NCBI GenBank assembly: GCA_030066885.1
Contig: JASJAT010000033.1
Span: forward strand, 1-35,201
DNA: 35,201 nt
Direction: 5' to 3'
Origin: Arenicellales bacterium
GTDB taxonomy: Bacteria; Pseudomonadota; Gammaproteobacteria; Arenicellales; JAANXG01
The position numbers and the translations under genes were made by a program. Position 1 is the first letter of the stretch, and the number at the start of each line of letters is the position of its first letter. Below, in pieces: positions 28,183 through 35,201 of the stretch. The notes under the pieces were generated by a model that searched no databases, had not been told where the DNA came from, and saw nothing but the letters and a program-made list of their open reading frames with translations.

Positions 28183-29262
28183 TCACTGGCTCCTTATTGT
28201 CTGTACCCCTTCCGGGATAAGAGAAATATCGATGATTTGATAATCTGAGTTCTTGACTAACTCTGCGAATTTTTTCGTGTTTTCGGATTCGACACCCATA
28301 GCGACTCCCAGATCGCCACCTCCGGCGCCGCAGGGTTTATAAACTAATCTTGCCTTCTTTGCCATATCTAAAAGGTCCTGATGCGCTGGGTTGAATATTT
28401 CCAGCCCCGATTGCACACCTAGTTCGGCCACAGCAGTGGAAAATCGATCGGTCGCCGTAAGAAAGGCAGCAGTATTCCCCTGCCTGATGGCTTCAATCGC
28501 ACCCGACGAAATTGAACCCAGCTCATCCATGCACCTAGTGTAGTTTACACTGTGGTTTTCTCGCCATGATCGTAGTCGCTGCAGTAGCTGGTGGGTGGAT
28601 GCGGATTGTCCCGACCAGACAAATACAAATTTTAAACCAGAAGGTAAGCGTAGGTGGTCCGCGCAGGGACGTTTGTTTATCCATCGGTACTCAATCAGGC
28701 CACCGTGGAGACTCGCAGCAACGTCTACACCACTCCCCTGGTCTCCCTGAAATCGACGGTGCGCTTTAATCAAAGCCGGCATCCATCGATCAAGTGACCA
28801 CCTGGCTTGACCCGTATACTCCACAAAAGCCTCTGCAAGCGCAACGGTCAATGCTGCGCTGGAGCCCAGCCCCAACTTAACCCACCTACCCCTTGGACCA
28901 AGAAGATGAAGCGCGGTACTGTCCAGCTCGATGTCAAAGCGTTGTTGGGTTTGAAAACGAACGGCGCCTTCTTCCGATAAGCTGCCCACTACCGATTGAA
29001 GTAGATTGAAAAATCGATGCCCGTTCTCGTTTTCATCTTGCAGCCATCGAACGTGTCCGTTTTCCGCCACATTAAAGCGAACTGCATACGGGCTGAGAGT
29101 GGGCGCACAAACAGTGCAATCTCCTGTGGATTTTCCCTTAATCCGTACTCGCACTTGACGATCCACTGCCATCGCCAGCGCAGCGCCGCCTTGCAGTACC
29201 GAATATTCTCCGAGTAGAACCACCTTTCCCGGAGCGGTGGTTGAGACAAGCATCGAACTCAA
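28183..29262 (-). CDS. mvaK2: Phosphomevalonate kinase (GHMP family)
   Basis: 359 residues. The GHMP pattern is clear: APGKVVLLGEYSVLQGGAALAMAV, KLGLGSSAALTVALAEAF, FQGDQGSGVDVAASLHGGLIEYR and KPCGAGGGDLGVAM. The EYSVL opening and GSGVDVAAS are typical of phosphomevalonate kinase rather than mevalonate kinase or diphosphomevalonate decarboxylase. It would make mevalonate-5-diphosphate. The TTG at 29262 overlaps the sirtuin stop (TTGA); an in-frame ATG three codons on (29253) is about equally likely. Its stop is immediately followed by the next start codon. Confidence 0.88.
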   Translation of the reverse strand: MSSMLVSTTAPGKVVLLGEYSVLQGGAALAMAVDRQVRVRIKGKSTGDCTVCAPTLSPYAVRFNVAENGHVRWLQDENENGHRFFNLLQSVVGSLSEEGAVRFQTQQRFDIELDSTALHLLGPRGRWVKLGLGSSAALTVALAEAFVEYTGQARWSLDRWMPALIKAHRRFQGDQGSGVDVAASLHGGLIEYRWINKRPCADHLRLPSGLKFVFVWSGQSASTHQLLQRLRSWRENHSVNYTRCMDELGSISSGAIEAIRQGNTAAFLTATDRFSTAVAELGVQSGLEIFNPAHQDLLDMAKKARLVYKPCGAGGGDLGVAMGVESENTKKFAELVKNSDYQIIDISLIPEGVQTIRSQ

Positions 29263-29981
29263 CCGACAGTTGTTTTAGTCTGCAGTTGCGTTAAGAACTT
29301 GGGCAGCATGCTTGCCGCCGGGCCGTATATTTTTTCTTTGAAGCTAGATTCAATCGCCGACGGTTCAAGGTTTATTTCAACACTATGGCTGTTCCACATA
29401 TTTGCGATATCCACAAAACCCGCTGCCGGATATACGTTACCTGATGTACCAACGGAAATGAATAGATCGCACTTCTCGAGTGCCTGATGAATGTGATCCA
29501 TTTCTAGTGGCATTTCACCAAACCAAACGACATGAGGGCGCAAGGTTCCTTGTTTACCACATCGCTCACACCCATCACTGGTATTGATATCTTCATAGAC
29601 AAAGGTTACTTGAAGACATTGCTGACAACGCTTTTTCAACAGCTCTCCATGCATATGAACGATATTTTCACTACCGGCCTGTTCGTGCAGGTTGTCGATA
29701 TTTTGTGTAACCACCAGAAATTCACCGTCGAAAGCACTCTCGAATGCCGCCAAAGCTAGATGTGCCGAGTTAGGCTTAATGTTGGCCGACAGTAATTTCT
29801 GTCGGCGACTGTTGTAGAAGCGATGTACCAGCTGGGGATCTCGAGCAAAGGCTTGCGGTGACGCGACATCCTCGACCCGGTAATGCTCCCATACCCCGCC
29901 GGCACCACGAAATGTGGGTAGGCCCGACTCCGCAGAGATACCGGCACCAGTCAAGACTACAATCGACTCGATTTCTCTCAT
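29259..29981 (-). CDS. cobB: NAD-dependent protein deacylase, SIR2 family (CobB-like)
   Basis: 240 residues. Sirtuin motifs are complete: GAGISAESGLPTFRG, TQNIDNLHEQAG, catalytic His in HMHGEL, and zinc cysteines in RCQQC and CERCG. The pair Tyr and Arg in FYNSRRQ corresponds to the Tyr/Arg pair of E. coli CobB and SIRT5, which favours desuccinylase/demalonylase as well as deacetylase activity (inference). It is the first gene of the operon and is coupled to phosphomevalonate kinase by a 4-base overlap. Regulation of acyl-CoA synthetase or mevalonate enzymes by deacylation would make sense, but nothing here proves it. Confidence 0.93.
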   Translation of the reverse strand: MREIESIVVLTGAGISAESGLPTFRGAGGVWEHYRVEDVASPQAFARDPQLVHRFYNSRRQKLLSANIKPNSAHLALAAFESAFDGEFLVVTQNIDNLHEQAGSENIVHMHGELLKKRCQQCLQVTFVYEDINTSDGCERCGKQGTLRPHVVWFGEMPLEMDHIHQALEKCDLFISVGTSGNVYPAAGFVDIANMWNSHSVEINLEPSAIESSFKEKIYGPAASMLPKFLTQLQTKTTVG

Positions 29982-30017
29982 TTACGTGGGATCAAGCACC
30001 TAAACCAGAGATAGTTT

Positions 30018-30043
30018 ATCGTGGCGAAAGCAGCCACTCCTAT
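30018..30043 (-). repeat. REP-like palindrome (diverged)
   Basis: The hairpin GTGGC-GAAAGCA-GCCAC with the conserved CTCCTA tail aligns with the 15037 copy over its length with a few changes. It forms the left end of an array REP / 'CCAAG' element / REP in the gap between the sirtuin operon and the gamma-glutamyltransferase-like gene. Confidence 0.55.
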
Positions 30044-30059
30044 TGTTATCCATAAAATA

Positions 30060-30153
30060 TCTCGCCAAGACGCCAAACTCGCAGAGATCCGACGTTGGCG
30101 ATGGGACGAATATACTAATTCTTTCTTGGCGGGCTTTGCGCCTCTGCGAGAGA
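30060..30153. repeat. 'CCAAG' inverted-repeat element, copy B
   Basis: The left end is TCTCGCCAAGACGCCAAA; the right 32 bases (30122-30153) match copy A at 15146-15177 with three differences. REPs flank it on both sides in the same orientation. It fills most of the 251-bp gap. Confidence 0.72.
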
Positions 30154-30198
30154 ATAAAAGCTAAAAATGGCGATTGGCTGTTGAGGTATGCCACGATT

Positions 30199-30223
30199 AT
30201 CGCGGCGAGGGCGCCGCTCCTAC
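30199..30223 (-). repeat. REP-like palindrome
   Basis: Identical over 25 bases to 15037-15061, with the GCGGCG-AGGG-CGCCGC hairpin. It lies ten bases from the end of the gamma-glutamyltransferase-like gene. Confidence 0.75.
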
Positions 30224-30232
30224 AGTCTTTTA

Positions 30233-31819
30233 TTAGAACCCCACAGCTTGGCCATCCTTACGATGGTCGGAAGCTGCACAATAGACTCCGTTGTCCAAGC
30301 GATAGATCAGTTGCGCGCCACCAAAAGCGAACTGAGGCTCGCCGGTTGAAATAATGTGTCCCCGTTTCTCAACCAGATCGGCGATCACCGCATCGCTAAA
30401 TCCCTGTTCAAACACAACGCCTCCTCCTTCATGTTCAATATACCAGCGTGGCGCGTCGGACGCTGCTTGTGGATTCTGACCGTAGGTAAAAATACGGGTA
30501 ATCATTTGTACATGCCCCTGTGCCTGCATGTGCGCACCCATTACACCAAAGCTCATCAACGGAGCACCGTCGCGCAAAATGAATCCGGGGATGATGGTAT
30601 GAAACGGTCGCTTCCCACCATCCACAACGTTCGGATGGTTTGCATCAACACTGAATCCTGCAGCACGGTTTTGCAAGCTGATACCTGTGCCCGGGACTAC
30701 GATCCCTGACCCGAATCCCCAAAAGTTGGATTGGATAAATGACACCATCATACCGCTTTCATCCGCTGTCGTCAGATAAACGGTGCCGCCCCCGCTGGGT
30801 AAATCTCCAACCTCATTGGCACGATCCAGCTTTATTTCTGCCGCGTATCTTTTCAGCTCATTTTCATCGAGGAGCTGATCCACACTCACGCGCATATGGT
30901 CTGGGTCGGTAACTTGTGCTTGAGCAATATGCAACCCTATCTTGGTTGCTTCTATCTGCAAATGAACGCTATCGGCACTGTCGAGTGGATAGTCCCCAAG
31001 CTTTGCATGCCTGAGAATGCCCAGCGCGATCAGTGCGGCAATCCCCTGTCCGTTTGGCGGAATTTCTAAAGCCGTCACATCTTGATATTCCATACCAATC
31101 GGCGTGACCCACTCCGATTTATGCTCAGCCAGATCGGCCCGAGACAACTCACAACCGTTGTTCGAAAAGTACTCGACCATCCTTTCGGCCAGTTCACCTT
31201 GATAAAATGCCTTACCATCCGAAGACGCAATTTTTCGCAGTGTGTCGGCCTGCTCCGGATGGTTAAAAAGTTCTCCAACTCGAGGGGCGCGGCCGTTGCA
31301 GGAAAAAGCCTCCCGAAAACCATCGAATTCTGCATACGTGTCGGTTGCTTTCGCCCAACTATTCTGAACAGTGGGACTGACGACAAAGCCTTGTTCAGCA
31401 TAATTCAACGCGGGTTCGAACAGATCCGTAAAAGCCAGTTGACCAAAACGGTTAGAAAGCGTGATCCACGCGTCGACCGCACCCGGCACTGTGATAGAGC
31501 GCCACCCGATGGTGATGGGCTCCTTACCGACAAATTTTTCAGGTGACCAACTGGCAGGAGAACGACCGGATCCGTTTAGTCCATGCATCTCCTTGCCGTC
31601 CCACAACAGAGCAAAAACATCAGAACCTATGCCATTGCTGCAAGGTTCAACTACGGTCAAGGCAATCGCTGAAGCCAAAGCCGCGTCAACGGCATTGCCT
31701 CCATTGCGCAACATCAGTAGTCCCGCTTGCGCCGCAAGGGGATGCGATGTCGCCACCACATTACGCGCAAACACGGGGACACGCCGCGAGCGATAGGGAA
31801 ACTCCCAATCTAACTGCAT
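30233..31819 (-). CDS. Gamma-glutamyltransferase-family protein (YwrD-like)
   Basis: 528 residues. It belongs to the Ntn-hydrolase GGT family: NVVATSHPLAAQAGLLMLRNGGNAVDAALASAIALTV is the usual start of the large subunit, and the autoprocessing Thr346 lies in PSGGGTVYLTTADESG, followed by SFIQSNFWGFGSG. No signal peptide is seen, unlike classic periplasmic GGT, so this is probably the cytoplasmic YwrD-type branch whose substrate is not known. It begins 17 bases after the GGDEF-EAL gene on the same strand. A glutathione or gamma-glutamyl compound role is inferred only from family membership. Confidence 0.88.
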   Translation of the reverse strand: MQLDWEFPYRSRRVPVFARNVVATSHPLAAQAGLLMLRNGGNAVDAALASAIALTVVEPCSNGIGSDVFALLWDGKEMHGLNGSGRSPASWSPEKFVGKEPITIGWRSITVPGAVDAWITLSNRFGQLAFTDLFEPALNYAEQGFVVSPTVQNSWAKATDTYAEFDGFREAFSCNGRAPRVGELFNHPEQADTLRKIASSDGKAFYQGELAERMVEYFSNNGCELSRADLAEHKSEWVTPIGMEYQDVTALEIPPNGQGIAALIALGILRHAKLGDYPLDSADSVHLQIEATKIGLHIAQAQVTDPDHMRVSVDQLLDENELKRYAAEIKLDRANEVGDLPSGGGTVYLTTADESGMMVSFIQSNFWGFGSGIVVPGTGISLQNRAAGFSVDANHPNVVDGGKRPFHTIIPGFILRDGAPLMSFGVMGAHMQAQGHVQMITRIFTYGQNPQAASDAPRWYIEHEGGGVVFEQGFSDAVIADLVEKRGHIISTGEPQFAFGGAQLIYRLDNGVYCAASDHRKDGQAVGF

Positions 31820-31836
31820 CAGTAGTCTGGTACCGG

Positions 31837-33120
31837 TTAATTCTTATTGATCAAGAAATTGGAGATTAGTGCGGATTCCATAGGTTTGGCAAGCCGATAG
31901 CCTTGTAACAGGTCACAACCAAGCTCGGTGGCAACTCGTCCGCCTTCCTCTGTCTCCACCCCTTCGGCAATGACCTGCAACTTGAAACTATGACCAAGCT
32001 TGCACACTGCATCCACGATCATCGTGTCGTCACTTTTCTCCTTTAAATTCTTGATGAATCCAGCGTCAATTTTTAGGTAACTGACTGGGAGCTCTCGAAT
32101 ATATTTTAACGAGGAATATCCGCTCCCAAAATCGTCAATTGCCAGTTTCACGCCTAACTTGGATAGCCTGTCCAAAACAAAGCGGGTGCTATCCAGGTTG
32201 CGCATGATTGATGTTTCCGTCACCTCCAGAATCAAACGTGAGGGGCTAATCTTCCAGGTTGATAAGGCACGTCTAACGAGATCGGGAAACGCGACCTCCT
32301 CCAGATTTAGCGTCGATACATTCACTGAAATAAAGCAGTCCGTAAAATCGCTGCATTCACGTAACGCCGTATTAAGCACCAATTGCGTAAACTTACCCAT
32401 GAGTCCGGTTTGTTCGATGATGGGAATAAATTCTTCGGGTGACACGGTATCACCGGCGTCTCGAATCCATCGAGCCAAACCTTCTACGCCAACGAAGCTT
32501 TTTACACGTGGGTCAAAGATAGGTTGGTACACGAGCTTGATATGCCCAGCATCCAGGGCGACCTTTATCTGTTGGGATAATTGCTGTCGTCTACGATTTT
32601 CAACATCCAGCAAAGCATCGTAGACAACGCATTTACCATACTCTCGCTTAGCTTGGTGCAATGCGAAGACCGATTGCCTAATCAACTCCTCCGCATTGGC
32701 GGCTGTCTCCGGATAAAGGGCAAGCCCTACATCGATCTCTAGAGTGTGTTCGACACCTTCGATCATAAAAGGCTGTTCGAACAACTGTTGCATTTTGTTG
32801 ACCGCCAAGAGTGCGTGATCTCGATGGATGACCGGGTTTAGCAGGATCGAAAATTCGTCATCGCCAGTTCTATAGACAACGTCTTTTGACCTCAGGATCC
32901 GTTCTATTCGGTCTGCAGCGGCGCACAACACGGCATCACCACCTTGAAATCCAAACATCATGTTTATGCCCGTAAATCCACGGATATCAATGCTGATCAA
33001 TCCTATCTGTTGACTTACTTCTAACTCGGCCATTGCGGATTGCGTTGATGAAAACAGAGACTCGCGGTTCCGTTCCACGGAGTCATTCAATACTTGTGCT
33101 TGATTGGCTGTTGATTGCAC
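31837..33120 (-). CDS. GGDEF-EAL domain protein with altered signature motifs
   Basis: 427 residues from a GTG. There is no sensor or membrane region before the GGDEF domain (about 20-170). The GGDEF motif reads GDDEF (residues 86-90), with aspartate in the second position, so diguanylate cyclase activity is doubtful. The EAL domain (about 180-425) has EGL at 213-215 in place of EAL, but the other key residues are present: LEVTETS, LAIDDFGSGYSSL, LKIDAGFI, AEGVET and QGYRLAKP. It could therefore hydrolyse or simply bind cyclic di-GMP. It starts 25 bases after the HD-GYP gene, so both probably act together. Confidence 0.9.
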   Translation of the reverse strand: MQSTANQAQVLNDSVERNRESLFSSTQSAMAELEVSQQIGLISIDIRGFTGINMMFGFQGGDAVLCAAADRIERILRSKDVVYRTGDDEFSILLNPVIHRDHALLAVNKMQQLFEQPFMIEGVEHTLEIDVGLALYPETAANAEELIRQSVFALHQAKREYGKCVVYDALLDVENRRRQQLSQQIKVALDAGHIKLVYQPIFDPRVKSFVGVEGLARWIRDAGDTVSPEEFIPIIEQTGLMGKFTQLVLNTALRECSDFTDCFISVNVSTLNLEEVAFPDLVRRALSTWKISPSRLILEVTETSIMRNLDSTRFVLDRLSKLGVKLAIDDFGSGYSSLKYIRELPVSYLKIDAGFIKNLKEKSDDTMIVDAVCKLGHSFKLQVIAEGVETEEGGRVATELGCDLLQGYRLAKPMESALISNFLINKN

Positions 33121-33145
33121 TTACGTTGTGTCTGCTTGTGGATAG

Positions 33146-34387
33146 TCAGACAAAGAATTCACCAGGATCCAAGTCGTAGTCTTTAGAATCAACTATGTTG
33201 GCAATCAGTCGAGGGGATTGTTCCGGTTCAAGATATTGTGCCGACAAATCCACCGTCTCCGGTTCGCTGAGGCGTTGGCCGTCGGGATCGATCAGTATCA
33301 TAACCTTTGGTTTGAGCTGTTGGACCTGGTTACGCCGAACAACGATTCCAACTTCCTTGGTATTCAACAGAACAAAGCTGCCTATAGGAAATACGCCAAT
33401 GCATTGGATGAACTGTTCTACAATGCCACCGGGAAAAGCGCCGTCCCGCTCGCCGTACAACTCCATCAGTACCTCAAAAGAGGTTTTAGGTTTTCGATAG
33501 GGCCGGGGCGATATACCTGCTTGGTAACAGTCAACAATACCGCTAATAGTAGCCAGTAAGGGAATATCATCACCGAATAATCCTTGGGGGTAACCGGAGC
33601 CATCGAACCTTTCGTGGTGCATCCTAACTGTTTGGATGACCTGGTGAGAAAAACCCTTGGCCTTTTCCAGCATCTGAACCGAGGCGGTTACATGCTCTTT
33701 CAATGCCTCCCGTTCGGCTAGGTCCAACCGGTCCAGCTTGTGTAATAAATTATCTGGCAAGGACATTTTCCCAATGTCTTGTAGCAGAGTCGCTGTGCCT
33801 AAAGCCTCTAGATGTTCTATAGACAGACCTAGAAAACGTCCTACAGTCAAAGCTAATACTGCGACGGAGATAGCGTGGACATATGTGGCTGTGTCTCTTT
33901 GTTTCAAGCCAACTAACCAAGACACCGCCTCCGGATTTCTTAGCACGCTCTCAACCAAACCGCTTACAGCGTTTTTTACCTCTTCGGCATCGATCTCACG
34001 CTCTTTCTCCAGATCATTAATGATTTTGGTATAAACCTGGCCGGTGTCTGCCAGTATCTGTTTAGCGGTGGGAACCTCTTGCTCGAAGGAAGTCTTCTCC
34101 TTGTATACCTCCTTTGGTAGTGATGTTGCCGGTAGAGAAACGAATACTTCCGTTATGTCCTTTAACTGCACTCCATCGGCCAGATATCGTTTCGCTTCCT
34201 TACCCCTATTCGGGTCGATCCGAACATATCTACATATTTTTTGAATCCGTTCGACTTCCTCCTCCTTCTGAATCGTGAATCCTTGAAATTCAAATGGCGG
34301 GGCAAATGGAGCCTGCAACCAAGGTCGATCCAGTTCGGCAATATACATCCCGACTTCTAAATCCCGACTAGCGACTTTTCGTTTCAC
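33146..34387 (-). CDS. HD-GYP domain protein with DUF3391 N-terminus
   Basis: 413 residues from a GTG. The N-terminal third (VASRDLEVGMYIAELDRPWLQAPFAPPFEFQGF) is the DUF3391 region typical of a group of HD-GYP phosphodiesterases. The HD-GYP domain is at about 165-320. It has HAISVA (His171), HHERFDGSGYPQGL (257-270) and DCYQA, but the HD dyad reads QD (Gln203-Asp204 in LLQDIGK) where His-Asp is expected. Loss of that metal-ligand histidine predicts weak or no cyclic-di-GMP hydrolysis. It is the first gene of a likely three-gene unit with the GGDEF-EAL and GGT-family genes. Confidence 0.88.
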   Translation of the reverse strand: MKRKVASRDLEVGMYIAELDRPWLQAPFAPPFEFQGFTIQKEEEVERIQKICRYVRIDPNRGKEAKRYLADGVQLKDITEVFVSLPATSLPKEVYKEKTSFEQEVPTAKQILADTGQVYTKIINDLEKEREIDAEEVKNAVSGLVESVLRNPEAVSWLVGLKQRDTATYVHAISVAVLALTVGRFLGLSIEHLEALGTATLLQDIGKMSLPDNLLHKLDRLDLAEREALKEHVTASVQMLEKAKGFSHQVIQTVRMHHERFDGSGYPQGLFGDDIPLLATISGIVDCYQAGISPRPYRKPKTSFEVLMELYGERDGAFPGGIVEQFIQCIGVFPIGSFVLLNTKEVGIVVRRNQVQQLKPKVMILIDPDGQRLSEPETVDLSAQYLEPEQSPRLIANIVDSKDYDLDPGEFFV

Positions 34388-34504
34388 TCTATACTCTTAC
34401 CCGCCGACAATGAAGTTGCTAAGAGAAAGGCGATAGCCTACCCGAACAATCGTCTCTCCCAGTATAGACAAAGGGGGTGCAAATGGTTTAACAGCTATGT
34501 CTTT

Positions 34505-34580
34505 TCTTTAAGACGCCAAGCTCGTGTAAGAGGAGCGTCTAGAACTTCTTTCTTTGCGTGCTTAGCGCCTTGGCGAGGGA
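34505..34580. repeat. 'CCAAG' inverted-repeat element, copy C (diverged)
   Basis: The left end has AAGACGCCAAGCTCG and the right end reads TTTCTTTGCGTG then CTTAGCGCCTTGGCGAGGGA. It is recognisably the same element as copies A and B, again with a REP nearby. Confidence 0.6.
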
Positions 34581-34627
34581 ATACGAAGCAGTCGCCAGCA
34601 GATTAGGAGTTCGCCCTGAGCCAACTG

Positions 34628-34651
34628 TCGAGGCGAGGGCGCCGCCCTAAC
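34628..34651 (-). repeat. REP-like palindrome (variant)
   Basis: The plus strand reads TCGAGGCGAGGGCGCCGCCC then TAAC, close to the 15037 copy with four changes. It follows copy C of the 'CCAAG' element. Confidence 0.6.
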
Positions 34652-34733
34652 CAGGTTCCGACAAGCCAAAGAAATGAAAAACTCCCACCAAGACGTATGA
34701 CGCAGTACTAGCCACTAGCCGCTTCACAAATTG

Positions 34734-35201
34734 TTAGATCTCAACGACAATTTCAGAAACGGGTTTACGCGCAGTTACCGGCACTTCCGCCGGATAACCA
34801 TACCAAACCATCCCAACGACGTTTTCCACCTCTGGGTCGGTCCAGATCGCATCGTAAAATCTTGGGTCGCGAGTCACCTCCCCTGTTGTCCACTTGGTGC
34901 CTACACCCTTGGACCACAGATACAGGCAGGCCGCGTAAACAGCACAACAACAGGCAGCGTAGTCCTCGCGTGCGCGCAGCTCATCTTGAGATCGCACACA
35001 GGTCACCACCAACCATCCGGGAATCGCAGACCAACGTTGTCTTTTAGCTTCGGCTGCTTCTAGGCCTTTGCTTTCGGCGACTAATTCCGCGTTCAATTCG
35101 ACAATCGTTTTCTTACACTGTTCAGACAGTAAATAGAAACGCCATGGTTCGGACAAGTGATGGTTAGGCACCCATCTGGCCAACTCAATCGCTTTCAAAA
35201 T
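34734..35201 (-). CDS. Nitroreductase-family protein (N-terminus cut by window edge)
   Basis: About 155 codons are visible; the start lies beyond the right edge. The TTG at 35198 is more likely an internal leucine, since the sequence ILKAIELARWVPNHHLSEPWRFYLL matches the segment after the usual N-terminal arginine motif of FMN nitroreductases. The rest (KTIVELN through VVGMVWYGYPAEVPVTARKPVSEIVVEI) is the compact family core, with GYP followed by RKP near the end. It probably binds FMN and reduces quinone or nitro compounds; the real substrate is unknown. Confidence 0.85.
   Translation of the reverse strand: MLKAIELARWVPNHHLSEPWRFYLLSEQCKKTIVELNAELVAESKGLEAAEAKRQRWSAIPGWLVVTCVRSQDELRAREDYAACCCAVYAACLYLWSKGVGTKWTTGEVTRDPRFYDAIWTDPEVENVVGMVWYGYPAEVPVTARKPVSEIVVEI

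Larger units (their letters stand above)
34388..34733. other. 346-bp intergenic region with repeats
   Basis: No gene is supported. It carries a 'CCAAG' element (34505-34580), a REP variant (34628-34651) and two ACTAGCC heptamers (34707-34720). The part nearest the HD-GYP start (34388-34504) should contain its promoter but shows no clear boxes. Confidence 0.55.

Noticed and set aside
28183-29262. The GHMP gene as diphosphomevalonate decarboxylase
   Set aside because: The EYSVL opening, GSGVDVAAS and KPCGAGGGD motifs fit phosphomevalonate kinase better.

Overview
The window looks like a chromosomal segment of a gammaproteobacterium. The evidence is the birA-coaX-SPOR gene order, a bacterial GlnS, DusA, a three-cysteine IlvD, a PHA synthase, YceI/cytochrome b561 genes and REP-type palindromes in the intergenic gaps. 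I cannot place it to genus. An unusual trait is a mevalonate-pathway operon; most gammaproteobacteria make isoprenoids by the MEP route. No rRNA, tRNA, CRISPR array, transposase, integrase or phage gene was recognised.

Layout. 1-2.6 kb (minus): birA, coaX (ATGA overlap) and a SPOR-domain gene cut by the left edge. 2.6-3.2 kb: a small lipoprotein gene with its own promoter, palindrome and terminator. 3.4-7.3 kb: two divergent SLC13-type permeases carrying RCK_C domains. 7.5-9.9 kb (minus): ilvD followed by a membrane-ankyrin gene. 10-14.7 kb (minus): a four-gene ABC cluster of the GldA/GldF/GldG type ending in a DUF4340 protein. 15.3-17.8 kb (minus): a secreted SRPBCC protein, dusA and a TlpA-like lipoprotein. 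18.0-19.8 kb (minus): PHA synthase. 20.0-21.3 kb (minus): an ACT-V4R protein and YjbQ. 21.5-25.1 kb (plus): glnS, then yceI, cytochrome b561 and a second yceI. 25.3-30.0 kb (minus): sirtuin, phosphomevalonate kinase, a fused HMG-CoA reductase/mevalonate kinase and IPP isomerase. 30.2-34.4 kb (minus): an HD-GYP protein, a GGDEF-EAL protein and a gamma-glutamyltransferase-family protein. 34.7 kb to the edge: a partial nitroreductase.

How the genes fit together. The 25.3-30.0 kb operon takes HMG-CoA through mevalonate, mevalonate-5-phosphate and mevalonate-5-diphosphate, and then interconverts IPP and DMAPP. HMG-CoA synthase and diphosphomevalonate decarboxylase are not in the window and must lie elsewhere if the pathway is complete. 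The reductase and mevalonate kinase are one 749-residue polypeptide, the most striking feature here. The 31.8-34.4 kb pair is a cyclic-di-GMP module in which several signature residues are altered.

The gaps are rich in short dispersed repeats: REP-like palindromes, a longer inverted-repeat element that repeatedly lies beside them, a 7-bp tandem repeat, and two families of longer imperfect inverted repeats. These repeats explain spurious upstream start codons, most clearly at phaC. Several real starts are TTG or GTG.
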